From Paenimyroides aestuarii (GTDB lineage Bacteria; Bacteroidota; Bacteroidia; Flavobacteriales; Flavobacteriaceae), in contig NZ_CP102382.1 of NCBI RefSeq assembly GCF_024628805.1, forward strand, positions 2,232,001 to 2,296,000: a DNA stretch of 64,000 bases, in the 5' to 3' direction. Made by a program: the position numbers and the translations under genes. Of the stretch, positions 8,648-17,459 are shown piece by piece. Below the pieces are notes generated by a model. That model searched no databases and had not been told where the DNA came from. It saw only the letters and a program-made list of their open reading frames with translations. The stretch's first letter is position 1. Each line of letters starts with the position of its first letter.

Positions 8648-10151
8648 TTTTAATCAACCTAATAAATTAGACCGCAAAGCCTTGTTTTTGGTTTTAGCAA
8701 CCTCTTTGTGGACTGTTGTTCGGGCATCGTGGCCCATTTTAGCCATCATGTTTGTTAGAAAAGGAGAAAAAAGCTGGTATTTATTGGCAGGAATTGCTGT
8801 AATTACGTTTTTTACTTTTCTAAGAAAATTGGTCGATTTTTTTTATTTTTCTTATGAAGTTGTTCATAATGAATTGATTATAAAAAAAGGTTGGCTAAGC
8901 AAATCAACTACAGTTGTGAGTTTAGATAAAATTCACGAAGTAAATCTAAACCAGAAATTTGTGCATAAATTAGTTGGTTTGTATTTGATAAGTATTGACA
9001 CAGCCGGAAGCTCTAAAACCGAAATTGAAATCAATGGTGTTGATTATAAAAAGGCTTTAGCATTTAAAGAAGTAATTACAAACTACGAATCAACCGAAGT
9101 GTCAACAATTCATGATTTTGATACGGATGAATCATCTGAAGAAGCTACAAAAAATCAAGCTAATACAATATCAAACACCATAAAAATTGGTTTGCCAAGT
9201 CTTATAAAAATTGGTCTAACACGCAATTATTTCCAAACTTTAGGTTTAATGTTTGCATTTTCTTTTCAAATTATAGACCAGTTGCAAGATCTTTTTTACA
9301 TAGATAACAACACGACGGTTTACGATGATATTTTTGATGCTTCCTACGAGCAATATATTGGTTTTGTGGGCGTGCTCATGATTTTAGCGCTCATTGTTTT
9401 AATTGTTCTTTTTAATTTAGGACGCACCTTGCTCACTTATTACAATTACCAAATCAATTTTAAAAAACAAAACATCACAGCATCTTATGGTTTAACCGAT
9501 TCGCATATTGTATCCGTAAAATCAAGCAAGGTGCAAATGTTTTTGTTTCAGCAAAATTATTTTCAAAGGCTCATGAATCTCTTTGAAGTAAAAATAAAAC
9601 AAGTTGCATCAACAGAAGATAATAAAAATAAAAAAGGATTGATTATTCCTGGAGCTAACTTTTTTGAATTAAACGCATTATTTCACGTTATTTTTAGCAA
9701 AAATTTGTTAGATAACCAGCAATTTTTCAAACCGAATAAACGGGTTTTGCTTTTAAAAGTGTTGTGGCTGTGCTTACCTGTTTTCATTGCTATGGGAGTG
9801 TTATATGCAACCGATTCTTTGTATTATTCATGGGTGGTGGTTCTTGCTTTTTTTGCAATTTATCTATTGATGTATCTGGGCTACAAAAACGAAAAATTGA
9901 TGTATCACGATGATTTTATCGTTCTAAAAAAAGGTGTTTGGGATATTGCTACCATTTATCTGCCTATCTATAAAATTCAAAAAGTTTCTATTTCACAAAG
10001 TTATTTTCAAGAAAAAAACCAAATAGGTTCACTAAATTTGCATACTGCTGGCGGAACGGTGACGTTGTTTTATTACGATTTCACACTGTTGCAACAAATG
10101 GCAAATGAAATTCTTTACAAAATAGAAAAAAATAAACATTCATGGATGTGA
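8625..10151 (+). CDS. Large PH-domain membrane protein (YdbT-like)
   Basis: 508 residues with several hydrophobic segments (near residues 20-50, 195-250 and 375-410) and three bPH2/DUF304-like repeats: VVHNELIIKKGWLSKSTTVVSLDKIHEV, YNYQINFKKQNITASYGL..VSVKSSKVQ, and MYHDDFIVLKKG..YLPIYKIQKVSISQSYFQ. This triple-repeat form is typical of YdbT. It overlaps the YdbS-like gene and the following hydrolase gene (10 bases), giving a tightly packed run. Confidence 0.85.
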   Translation: MSQKTNYNFNQPNKLDRKALFLVLATSLWTVVRASWPILAIMFVRKGEKSWYLLAGIAVITFFTFLRKLVDFFYFSYEVVHNELIIKKGWLSKSTTVVSLDKIHEVNLNQKFVHKLVGLYLISIDTAGSSKTEIEINGVDYKKALAFKEVITNYESTEVSTIHDFDTDESSEEATKNQANTISNTIKIGLPSLIKIGLTRNYFQTLGLMFAFSFQIIDQLQDLFYIDNNTTVYDDIFDASYEQYIGFVGVLMILALIVLIVLFNLGRTLLTYYNYQINFKKQNITASYGLTDSHIVSVKSSKVQMFLFQQNYFQRLMNLFEVKIKQVASTEDNKNKKGLIIPGANFFELNALFHVIFSKNLLDNQQFFKPNKRVLLLKVLWLCLPVFIAMGVLYATDSLYYSWVVVLAFFAIYLLMYLGYKNEKLMYHDDFIVLKKGVWDIATIYLPIYKIQKVSISQSYFQEKNQIGSLNLHTAGGTVTLFYYDFTLLQQMANEILYKIEKNKHSWM

Positions 10152-10933
10152 CAACGAGTGAAGAAACCGTTTTTATACAAACATCAAAGCTTTATTACAA
10201 GAAATGGTCGGTTGAAAACCCTCGAAAAACCATTGTTTTATTGCACGATTCGCTAGGTTGCACCGTTTTGTGGAGGGAATGGCCAGAGGAATTGGCAATG
10301 GCTTTGAATTGTAATGTGATTTCTTATGACCGACGAGGTTACGGCAAATCGGAAAATTATACCATAAAACGACCTATAGATTATTTGGAGCAAGAAGCGG
10401 TTATTCTGAATGATTTGTTGCAGTATTGGCAAGTGGAACAACCTGTTTTGTTTGGTTTTTCAGATGGAGCATCGGTGGCAACAATTTATGCCGGAATGTA
10501 TCCACAGAATACAACATTGTTGATTGTTGAAGGAGTTCACGTGCGGATTGAAAAAGAAACTTTGCAAGGTGTTCGCGAAGCAGAAGAAATGTTACACAAC
10601 ACACAAATTGCAAAGGCTTTACAAAAATACCACGGTGATAAAGTATATGATTTATACTACGCTTGGACCAAAACGTGGCTTTCTAATGCGCATCAAAGTT
10701 GGAATATCGAGCATTTTATTCCCCGCATCACAGTCCCAATTTTGGTTATTCAAGGCGAATTAGATGAATTTGGTTCTATGAATCAGGTCAATGCATTTGA
10801 TAATGCTTCGGGAGTTGTTCAAAAATGTATTGTTTCAGGTGCCAAACACACCGCACATAAAGAAGAAAAAGCATTTGTTTTTTCTACTATCACTCAATTT
10901 GTAAACACACATATTCATGAAAAAATGGATTAA
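10142..10933 (+). CDS. Alpha/beta hydrolase
   Basis: 263 residues with the alpha/beta-hydrolase fold. Visible parts are the oxyanion strand LLHDSLGCTVLW, the SYDRRGYGKSE strand, the nucleophile elbow GFSDGAS (Ser near residue 107), the Asp in QGELDEFGS, and the His in AKHTAHKEE. It overlaps menA by 17 bases and lies in a run with menA and menC. MenH, the menaquinone enzyme for this step, is also an alpha/beta hydrolase, so a MenH-like role is possible, but no MenH-specific motif is clear. A general esterase is the alternative. Confidence 0.85.
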   Translation: MDVTTSEETVFIQTSKLYYKKWSVENPRKTIVLLHDSLGCTVLWREWPEELAMALNCNVISYDRRGYGKSENYTIKRPIDYLEQEAVILNDLLQYWQVEQPVLFGFSDGASVATIYAGMYPQNTTLLIVEGVHVRIEKETLQGVREAEEMLHNTQIAKALQKYHGDKVYDLYYAWTKTWLSNAHQSWNIEHFIPRITVPILVIQGELDEFGSMNQVNAFDNASGVVQKCIVSGAKHTAHKEEKAFVFSTITQFVNTHIHEKMD

Positions 10934-11822
10934 AGCTGCACGTTTGCGTACGTTGCCATTGTCGGTTTCCGGTATTATTTTGGGCAGTGCATGTGCTTAT
11001 CACGCCGTTCCATCTCACGCTTCGTTTTGGTTAATTTTTGGATTGTGTTTGCTAACCACGTTGTTTTTTCAGGTGCTTTCTAACTATGCCAACGATTATG
11101 GCGATGCAGTGAAAGGTACCGATAACGATAATAGAGTAGGACCCAAAAGAGCCATTCAAAGCGGCGAAATATCCAAACAAGCTATGAAAAAAGCGATTAT
11201 AATCACTTCGGTATTGGCTTTGCTTTCATCGGTGGCTGTAATCTATTGTTCGTTTGGCAAGGAACAGTTTTTTGAAGCAATAATTTATTTGGTTTTGGCT
11301 GTGGCATGCATTGGTGCTGCTATAAAATATACAGTTGGCTCGTCTGCTTATGGTTATCGTGGATTGGGCGATGTGTTTGTGTTTGTTTTTTTTGGATTGG
11401 TAAGCACTTTAGGGGTGTATTATTTATATATGCATAGCATCGATTTAAAAATATTGTTTCCAGCAATTGCAATTGGCTTGCTAAGTACAGCTGTATTAAA
11501 CATGAATAATATGCGCGATATTGAAAACGATGCCGCCATGAATAAAAACACACTTGTAGTGAAAATGGGATATGCAAAAGCTAAAAATTACCACTTTTTT
11601 TTAATCATTACTGCTGTTATTGCGTTCAATATTTTTGCTTTTGGAACCTTCACAAAATGGTATCAGTTTGCATATGTTTTGGCATTGATTCCGCTGTTTA
11701 AAAATATAGACATTGTGGGAAAAACAAAAAATCCTCGAAAGTTAGATCCCGAATTAAAACGCATTGCACTCACTACTTTTTTTGTATCTTTATTATTCTC
11801 AATTGCAATCATTTTAAATTAA
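10917..11822 (+). CDS. menA: 1,4-dihydroxy-2-naphthoate polyprenyltransferase
   Basis: 301-residue UbiA-superfamily integral membrane prenyltransferase. It attaches the isoprenoid chain to 1,4-dihydroxy-2-naphthoate to form demethylmenaquinone. The first Asp-rich motif is visible as NYANDYGDAVKGTDND (about residues 56-71), followed by RAIQSGEIS, which is typical of MenA, and the second motif is NNMRDIENDAAMNKNTL (about residues 197-213). About eight to nine hydrophobic helices are seen. The gene starts inside the preceding hydrolase gene and is 4 bases before the MBL-fold hydrolase gene. Confidence 0.93.
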   Translation: MKKWIKAARLRTLPLSVSGIILGSACAYHAVPSHASFWLIFGLCLLTTLFFQVLSNYANDYGDAVKGTDNDNRVGPKRAIQSGEISKQAMKKAIIITSVLALLSSVAVIYCSFGKEQFFEAIIYLVLAVACIGAAIKYTVGSSAYGYRGLGDVFVFVFFGLVSTLGVYYLYMHSIDLKILFPAIAIGLLSTAVLNMNNMRDIENDAAMNKNTLVVKMGYAKAKNYHFFLIITAVIAFNIFAFGTFTKWYQFAYVLALIPLFKNIDIVGKTKNPRKLDPELKRIALTTFFVSLLFSIAIILN

Positions 11823-11826
11823 AACT

Positions 11827-12504
11827 ATGAAAATAACGTATTACGGACATGCGTCCTTAGGAATCGAAATAAACGACATTCATATTATTGTAGATCCTTT
11901 TATTTCGGCAAACGAATTGGCAAAACATATTGATGTAAACTCTTTAAAGGCCCATTATATCTTAATTACACATGCACACGGCGATCATATTTTAGATGTA
12001 GAAACTATTGCAAAAAATACAGGTGCAACGATTGTGTCAAATGCAGAGATTGCAGGGTATTACGAAGCAAAAGGTTTTAAAGCACATCCAATGAATCACG
12101 GGGGAAGCTGGGATTTTGATTTTGGACGCGTAAAATATGTAAATGCCATTCATTCAAGTAGTTTTCCCGATGGAACTTATGGCGGACAACCTGGAGGATT
12201 TGTAATTGAAGCCGATAATAAAAATTTATATATTGCCGGTGACACCGCGTTGACTTACGATTTGAAGCTGGTTTCTATGCGAAATCCGTTAGATTTAGCC
12301 ATTTTGCCAATAGGAAGCAACTTTACAATGGATGTTGACGACGCTGCTGTGGCTGCTGAATTTCTAGATGTAACCAAAGTGTTAGGCTATCATTATGATA
12401 CTTTTGGATACATTAAAATCGATCACGAAGTGGCAAAACAAAAATTCGCAAACAAACACAAAGAACTGATTTTATTGCCTGTGGGTGATTCAATTGAAAT
12501 ATAA
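11827..12504 (+). CDS. Metallo-beta-lactamase-fold hydrolase (UPF0173)
   Basis: 225 residues of the UPF0173 (YtkL-like) MBL-fold family. The metal-binding motif is THAHGDHILD (HxHxDH near residue 50); later ligands are His in IHSSSFPDG, Asp in AGDTALTYD and the final His in LGYHYDTFG. The natural substrate of the family is not established. It lies between menA and menC, an arrangement that suggests co-expression with menaquinone synthesis but does not prove a role in it. Confidence 0.9.
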   Translation: MKITYYGHASLGIEINDIHIIVDPFISANELAKHIDVNSLKAHYILITHAHGDHILDVETIAKNTGATIVSNAEIAGYYEAKGFKAHPMNHGGSWDFDFGRVKYVNAIHSSSFPDGTYGGQPGGFVIEADNKNLYIAGDTALTYDLKLVSMRNPLDLAILPIGSNFTMDVDDAAVAAEFLDVTKVLGYHYDTFGYIKIDHEVAKQKFANKHKELILLPVGDSIEI

Positions 12505-12507
12505 AAG

Positions 12508-12536
12508 AAACCCTGATTTTTTCAGGGTATTTTTTT
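12508..12536 (+). terminator. Intrinsic terminator before menC
   Basis: ccctga and tcaggg flank a T6 loop and are followed by a T run. The hairpin ends the hydrolase gene's transcript, at least partly, and overlaps the first possible start (12535) of the menC reading frame, which argues for the later ATG at 12559. Confidence 0.8.
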
Positions 12537-12558
12537 GAAAACTAATGATATATTTTCC

Positions 12559-13617
12559 ATGAAAGCAACATTTAAAAAATACCTATTAAACTTTAAACAA
12601 GCATCGGGAACATCAAGAGGTGTGATGCATACAAAGGAGACTTATTTTTTAATTATTCAAGATGATGGTAAAATCGGAATAGGTGAGTGCGGTTTGTTTA
12701 GAGGATTGAGTTATGACGACCGATTGGATTATTCAGACAAAATGCAATGGGTGTGCGATCATATTCATTTAGGTGTAGATGCGCTTTGGAATGAATTACG
12801 AGAGTGGCCTTCTATTCAATTTGGAGTGGAGCAAGCGTTTTTGTCGTTGCAAAGTAATCACCCTTTTGTTTTATTTCCAAGTTTGTTTACCGAAAGTAAA
12901 AAAGCCATCTCTATAAATGGTTTGGTTTGGATGGGTACTCCTGAATTTATGCAGCAACAAATTCAAGATAAAATTGCAAACGGATTTAAGTGCATTAAAA
13001 TTAAAATCGGAGCCATTGATTTTGAAGAAGAAATGAATTTATTAGCCGGTATCAGAACCCATTTTACGCCCGAAATGATTGAAATTAGGGTTGATGCTAA
13101 TGGTGGTTTTAGTAAAAGTGAAGCTTTAAATAAATTAATACAATTATCTGAATACAAAATACATAGTATTGAACAACCAATTAAACAGAAGCAATATGAC
13201 AGTATGGCAGATTTGTGCAAAACTACACCTGTTCCAATTGCGTTGGATGAAGAATTAATTGGTGTGACAAAAGTGAACGATAAAGAAAATCTATTGCTTA
13301 AAATCAAGCCAAAATACATCATTTTGAAGCCTAGTTTAGTAGGTGGTTTTAAAGGTACAAAAGAATGGATCGAAATTGCCGAACGTTTAGGTATTGGTTG
13401 GTGGATTACATCAGCTTTAGAAAGCAATATTGGTTTAAATGCAATTGCTCAATTTACTTTTACGTTAGAAAACAAAATGCCACAAGGTTTAGGAACGGGC
13501 GGTTTGTTTACCAATAATTTTGAAAGTAATTTATATGTAAAAAACGGACATTTGTGGTTTGATGATGCAATTGATGTTTCTATCGAAAACATCTTAAATC
13601 AATTAAAAAAGGAATAG
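12559..13617 (+). CDS. menC: o-Succinylbenzoate synthase (enolase superfamily)
   Basis: 352 residues from the ATG at 12559; the alternative ATG at 12535 lies in the terminator tail and adds residues not matching the family. MenC dehydrates SHCHC to o-succinylbenzoate in menaquinone synthesis. Enolase-superfamily residues are visible: KCIKIKIG (Lys-x-Lys base), RVDANGGF (first metal Asp), HSIEQPI (metal Glu), ALDEELIG (metal Asp) and LKPSLVGG (second catalytic Lys). Other muconate-cycloisomerase-subgroup members such as dipeptide epimerases look similar, but the menA neighbourhood supports MenC. Convergent with the gene at 13633. Confidence 0.88.
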   Translation: MKATFKKYLLNFKQASGTSRGVMHTKETYFLIIQDDGKIGIGECGLFRGLSYDDRLDYSDKMQWVCDHIHLGVDALWNELREWPSIQFGVEQAFLSLQSNHPFVLFPSLFTESKKAISINGLVWMGTPEFMQQQIQDKIANGFKCIKIKIGAIDFEEEMNLLAGIRTHFTPEMIEIRVDANGGFSKSEALNKLIQLSEYKIHSIEQPIKQKQYDSMADLCKTTPVPIALDEELIGVTKVNDKENLLLKIKPKYIILKPSLVGGFKGTKEWIEIAERLGIGWWITSALESNIGLNAIAQFTFTLENKMPQGLGTGGLFTNNFESNLYVKNGHLWFDDAIDVSIENILNQLKKE

Positions 13618-13632
13618 TTTTTTTGCACCTAA

Positions 13633-15450
13633 TTACGCAATATAAAGAAGTAATGTGCTTTCTGTTTCGCTGGTTGTTGATTCAAAGTAAATAGTTCGAT
13701 CTTTTAAAAAGCTGATTTGTTCTTTATTTAAGACTATAGGTTTGCTTAGCCAAATTTTGTAGATGGTTTTGTGGTTTTTCTTATAAATGGATAGAAAACA
13801 TGTTAGATTTTCTTTAAACTTCACACGATCGATGAATTTGCGGGTAAAAAGTGTAATGCGCAACAAAGTTTTAAACTCCACGTCGTTTAAAATAATTTTA
13901 TGATCGATAAATGTTTCTATCTTTATAAAATCTGAATAATGGTTTTTAATATCGTTGATGATGTAATTAAGATCCACAATATGGTATTCAGTAGCCGAAA
14001 TGATGTGAGAAATACGGCGCGATTCGTCTTCAATCTCCTTAATTTTATTCTGTAAAAGGGTTAAATCGGGCTGGGGATCGTTAAAATAAATCATTAAATC
14101 ATCTATTTTACTAATGGCTTTGGTATAGATGAGCTGCTTGGTGTTGTTGTTTTCTTTTAAAATAGACGCATCCATTTGTTCTTTAATATCAATCAGATAT
14201 TTATACATTTTTGTTTTTTCATCTAAATAATCCCGGTGTTTGCGCGCCAATTGTTTCATATTTACGTTTCGGTAAATAAAATAATAAAGCACCATGGAAA
14301 ACAGCACCAAAAAGGTAAAAGCTATGATATTCAAATTGCGTTTTTGAATGTTTTGTTGTTCTGATTTTAATGAAAACGTGTTTGAATTATTACTGAAAAT
14401 AAAATCATCAATGTAGTTTTTATAGGAAAGCAGCGAATCGTTCATTTTTATATAGTCTGCCATATATTTTTTCGAAAGCGCTTTGTCTGTCACGATTAGC
14501 TGCTCTAAAATGTGGTGTTCATACATGAAATTGTTGGTTTCGCGACTAATTTCCAATGCTTTCAAATAATTGCTGTAAACGGAATCTTTTGTTTCTAGCT
14601 TTTGAAAGTATTTTGCTTTTAAATAGTAATACAAAGCTTCGGTTTCTTTGGTGGGAATAGAGGCTAAATGTGCTTTGTATAGATCAAAATCTTTTTGAAT
14701 ACGGGCATCGGGATTGTTTATTTTTGCAAAAATGGTGTAGAATAAATTGGTGAAAAAAACATCTTCGCTGGTGCGTTTTTCCTTTAATAACTGCTCAATT
14801 CGTTGGCCGGTGCGCATAACTACATCATCATGCTGTGCTTTTCGCATTAAAAATTTACTGGTTTCGCTGGTTAAATAGTTTTCTAAAAATGGATTTTTAT
14901 CTAAAATTTCATCAAAAGAAGCTTTGTTTTCTATATAAAACTGCATTTTTTGGTTGTAATCCAATGAATCATGCTGTTGTAAAAGCGGCAAACTAAAAAC
15001 ATCTACATACAATTTTTGCAGTTGTTTATCTTTCAGCCTTAAAGTTTCGGCTTTTTCAAGCTCGATTCTAGACTGGGTTAAAAGTTCTAAACGGTTGGTA
15101 ATCGCAACTTTTCTTATGGAGTTAAAAAAGCGTTTTTCGTTGTTGTTTTTAAACAAATTGTGAGCCAGGGTTAAGTAATAATAAGCACTGTCGTACTTGG
15201 TATTTTTAACCAAATAATCGCTGTACAGTTGATGGTTAATACCCAACAAAATGCTATCACCTTCTTGCTTATATAAAGAGTGTAATTTTTTTAAATTGTT
15301 TGGATGCGCAGCATATTCCTTGTTGTATTTTTTGCGCATAGTGATGCTATCAATTTTGTAATTGCCGGTATAATGCACTTTTTTCTCTCTGCAATTACTC
15401 AGCATTGCAAGCATTCCTACAAATATAAATACTTTAATGAATTGGTGCAT
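13633..15450 (-). CDS. TPR lipoprotein with histidine-kinase-like but degenerate C-terminus
   Basis: 605 residues. The N-terminus has a lipobox (MLAMLSNC, Cys20). Residues ~40-380 are helical with TPR-like repeats (YYYLTLAHNLFKNN, EALYYYLKAKYFQKLE), then one membrane helix near 380-400 (IIAFTFLVLFSMVLYYFIY) and a cytoplasmic helical region with a coiled coil. The layout copies the sensor kinase encoded just upstream (4-base spacing), but I see no phospho-acceptor His motif and no N- or G-box of an ATPase domain. It is probably a partner or pseudokinase of that sensor, made from the same transcript. Confidence 0.65.
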   Translation of the reverse strand: MHQFIKVFIFVGMLAMLSNCREKKVHYTGNYKIDSITMRKKYNKEYAAHPNNLKKLHSLYKQEGDSILLGINHQLYSDYLVKNTKYDSAYYYLTLAHNLFKNNNEKRFFNSIRKVAITNRLELLTQSRIELEKAETLRLKDKQLQKLYVDVFSLPLLQQHDSLDYNQKMQFYIENKASFDEILDKNPFLENYLTSETSKFLMRKAQHDDVVMRTGQRIEQLLKEKRTSEDVFFTNLFYTIFAKINNPDARIQKDFDLYKAHLASIPTKETEALYYYLKAKYFQKLETKDSVYSNYLKALEISRETNNFMYEHHILEQLIVTDKALSKKYMADYIKMNDSLLSYKNYIDDFIFSNNSNTFSLKSEQQNIQKRNLNIIAFTFLVLFSMVLYYFIYRNVNMKQLARKHRDYLDEKTKMYKYLIDIKEQMDASILKENNNTKQLIYTKAISKIDDLMIYFNDPQPDLTLLQNKIKEIEDESRRISHIISATEYHIVDLNYIINDIKNHYSDFIKIETFIDHKIILNDVEFKTLLRITLFTRKFIDRVKFKENLTCFLSIYKKNHKTIYKIWLSKPIVLNKEQISFLKDRTIYFESTTSETESTLLLYIA

Positions 15451-15453
15451 GGC

Positions 15454-17409
15454 TTAAAATTTAACAGTTATAATAAATCGCATACCGTTATTATTTTCCA
15501 TTTTAAAATCGGCATCAATTTCTTTTAAGCGGTTAGAAATATTGCTTATTCCCAAACCTTTCTTGGCAGTTTTTGTAAAACCTTTACCGTTGTCGGTTAC
15601 AACTAACCTTACATGTTCGCCTTCTTTAAAAATCTGAATTTTTGCTTTAGTTGCCGAAGAATGTTTGTGAATATTTTGCAGTAATTCCTGCAATACCCGA
15701 TACAAATGAAAGCGCACTTTTGGATGCGTTTTGAACCATTCTATGGATTGATCAAACTCATATTGAAAAGAAATAAAGTTATTTGGTTGATTTTCAATTA
15801 ATTCAATCAGCATTTTGTGAAATGAATCTTTTTCAAACAAATTGTTTATTTCGCTGTAATTGTCACAAATTCCGATCAAGGTTTTTTTTACATCTAGTAG
15901 GGTATTTGCAGCAACAGCCAAGCTATTGGGATTCATATAATCTTTATGCAAAGAAAAACGGGTCGAAAATAATTTGTTCACGATATTATCATGCAATTCC
16001 ATGAAAATCTGCTTTTTGCTTTCATTCAACTTGTTTTCAATTGCATTTTTATAGTTCAATGTAACTTCCAATGCTTGGGTATCTTGTTCGATATAATTAT
16101 TTTTTAGTTTAATTTTCTTTAGATTTATCTTTTGTATAATGTTGAAAATCACTAATAAAACCAAGAGCGAAACCGTTAAAATGGTGGCAACCACAAAATA
16201 TATTTCTCGTTTCAATTGTGCATTTTTTCGAAGCAATACATGGTTTTCATAAACCACTTTTTGGTTCACCAATAATTTTTGATCGTTTTCTTTTTTAATT
16301 TTTCCAACCACATCCAAATAATGTTGATTAATGGCAACCGAACACGAATCTGATTGTTGAATCAATTGTTCTAAAACGCGTTTTTCTAAAAATACATTTT
16401 GATATTTTTCCTTATTTTCAATCAAAAGATTTTTTTGAAATTCTTTTGCCGCCGCGGTATCTTTCTTAATTTTTACGAGGTAATCACCGATAACAGTGTA
16501 ATTTAATTGCAATACCGGAATGCTGAACAAAAATTCTTTTTCGTTTTTTAACTGGCTCAAATAAAAATCTAAGCTGTCTAAATCGTTGGCTTCAATTTTA
16601 TGTAAAATTAAATTATGCAACGTATTCAGTTGATGAATTTTTCTATTTTTACCACTGCTTTTACTGTTGACATGATATGTTAAGGCTAATTTTTTTATGG
16701 TTTGGGTGTAATCGGTAGTTCCAATTTTACTTTCCACCACCGCAAAATGATTGGCATATCGGCTTTCAATGAGTTTAATTTTTTCTGGATGAATCAGCTT
16801 TGTATTGAAATATTCAGCTACATCTTCATAATTTTTAAGCGCTTTAAAAGCTTCTTGAAATTTTTTTTGTTGCCAATGAATGGTACTGATTAAAAGTAGG
16901 GTAGAGGCTTTCTCAAAAGCATATTCATTGTTATTAGTACCCAAGTTTTCAATGGCTTTGTAGGCATAATTTTCCGCCAACTGAAAATATTGCAAATAAA
17001 AATAATATTCAGCAATCAAATAATTAGTTAGATAGGCATCATAAAGCGAATTGTTGTTTTCAAAATAATTTGCCGCACTGAACAGCGTTTTGTAGCGTTC
17101 TTTACTTACAGAGTGGTGCGCTGTTAAGGCTATTTGTAGATTATTTGCCCGAAATATTGCAAGTGAATCAGATTTTTTGAAAGCTGTTTTTTCAAAATAA
17201 TTTATTTTTAAGGCGGCATTTTTTGAATTTTCAGCAAAGTTGATATCATATAATAAATCATAATACAAATCATCTAACGAAAAATCGGTATAGTTTTTAT
17301 TGGTGATTTGCGTGTGAATTTTTACATGGTCATACACATTGGGTTGCTTTTTACAAGAAAAAACAACAATTAATAAAATTACCGTTGCAATAAAACGAAC
17401 TATACGCAC
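15454..17409 (-). CDS. TPR-containing sensor histidine kinase (NarL/LuxR-type partner class)
   Basis: 651 residues. A lipoprotein-like N-terminus (VVFSC, Cys19) is followed by an extracytoplasmic TPR region (~45-370), one membrane helix (~404-424), a coiled coil, then a HisKA_3 domain with the phospho-acceptor His473 in ELHDNIVNKLF. A HATPase_c domain shows the N-box ELLQNIHKHS (~587), the G1 box VTDNGKGF and the G2 box GLGISNISNRL. The class signals to LuxR/NarL-type response regulators, but none is encoded nearby, so it is an orphan kinase here. The next gene downstream is a degenerate relative with the same layout. Confidence 0.88.
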   Translation of the reverse strand: MRIVRFIATVILLIVVFSCKKQPNVYDHVKIHTQITNKNYTDFSLDDLYYDLLYDINFAENSKNAALKINYFEKTAFKKSDSLAIFRANNLQIALTAHHSVSKERYKTLFSAANYFENNNSLYDAYLTNYLIAEYYFYLQYFQLAENYAYKAIENLGTNNNEYAFEKASTLLLISTIHWQQKKFQEAFKALKNYEDVAEYFNTKLIHPEKIKLIESRYANHFAVVESKIGTTDYTQTIKKLALTYHVNSKSSGKNRKIHQLNTLHNLILHKIEANDLDSLDFYLSQLKNEKEFLFSIPVLQLNYTVIGDYLVKIKKDTAAAKEFQKNLLIENKEKYQNVFLEKRVLEQLIQQSDSCSVAINQHYLDVVGKIKKENDQKLLVNQKVVYENHVLLRKNAQLKREIYFVVATILTVSLLVLLVIFNIIQKINLKKIKLKNNYIEQDTQALEVTLNYKNAIENKLNESKKQIFMELHDNIVNKLFSTRFSLHKDYMNPNSLAVAANTLLDVKKTLIGICDNYSEINNLFEKDSFHKMLIELIENQPNNFISFQYEFDQSIEWFKTHPKVRFHLYRVLQELLQNIHKHSSATKAKIQIFKEGEHVRLVVTDNGKGFTKTAKKGLGISNISNRLKEIDADFKMENNNGMRFIITVKF

Positions 17410-17459
17410 CTTACCAATTTTAAATCCAAATGTAGCAAAAATATGTGCTTTTATGGAAT

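Noticed and set aside
12535..12558. Earlier start for menC
   Set aside because: Lies in the terminator tail; the ATG at 12559 fits the family start.
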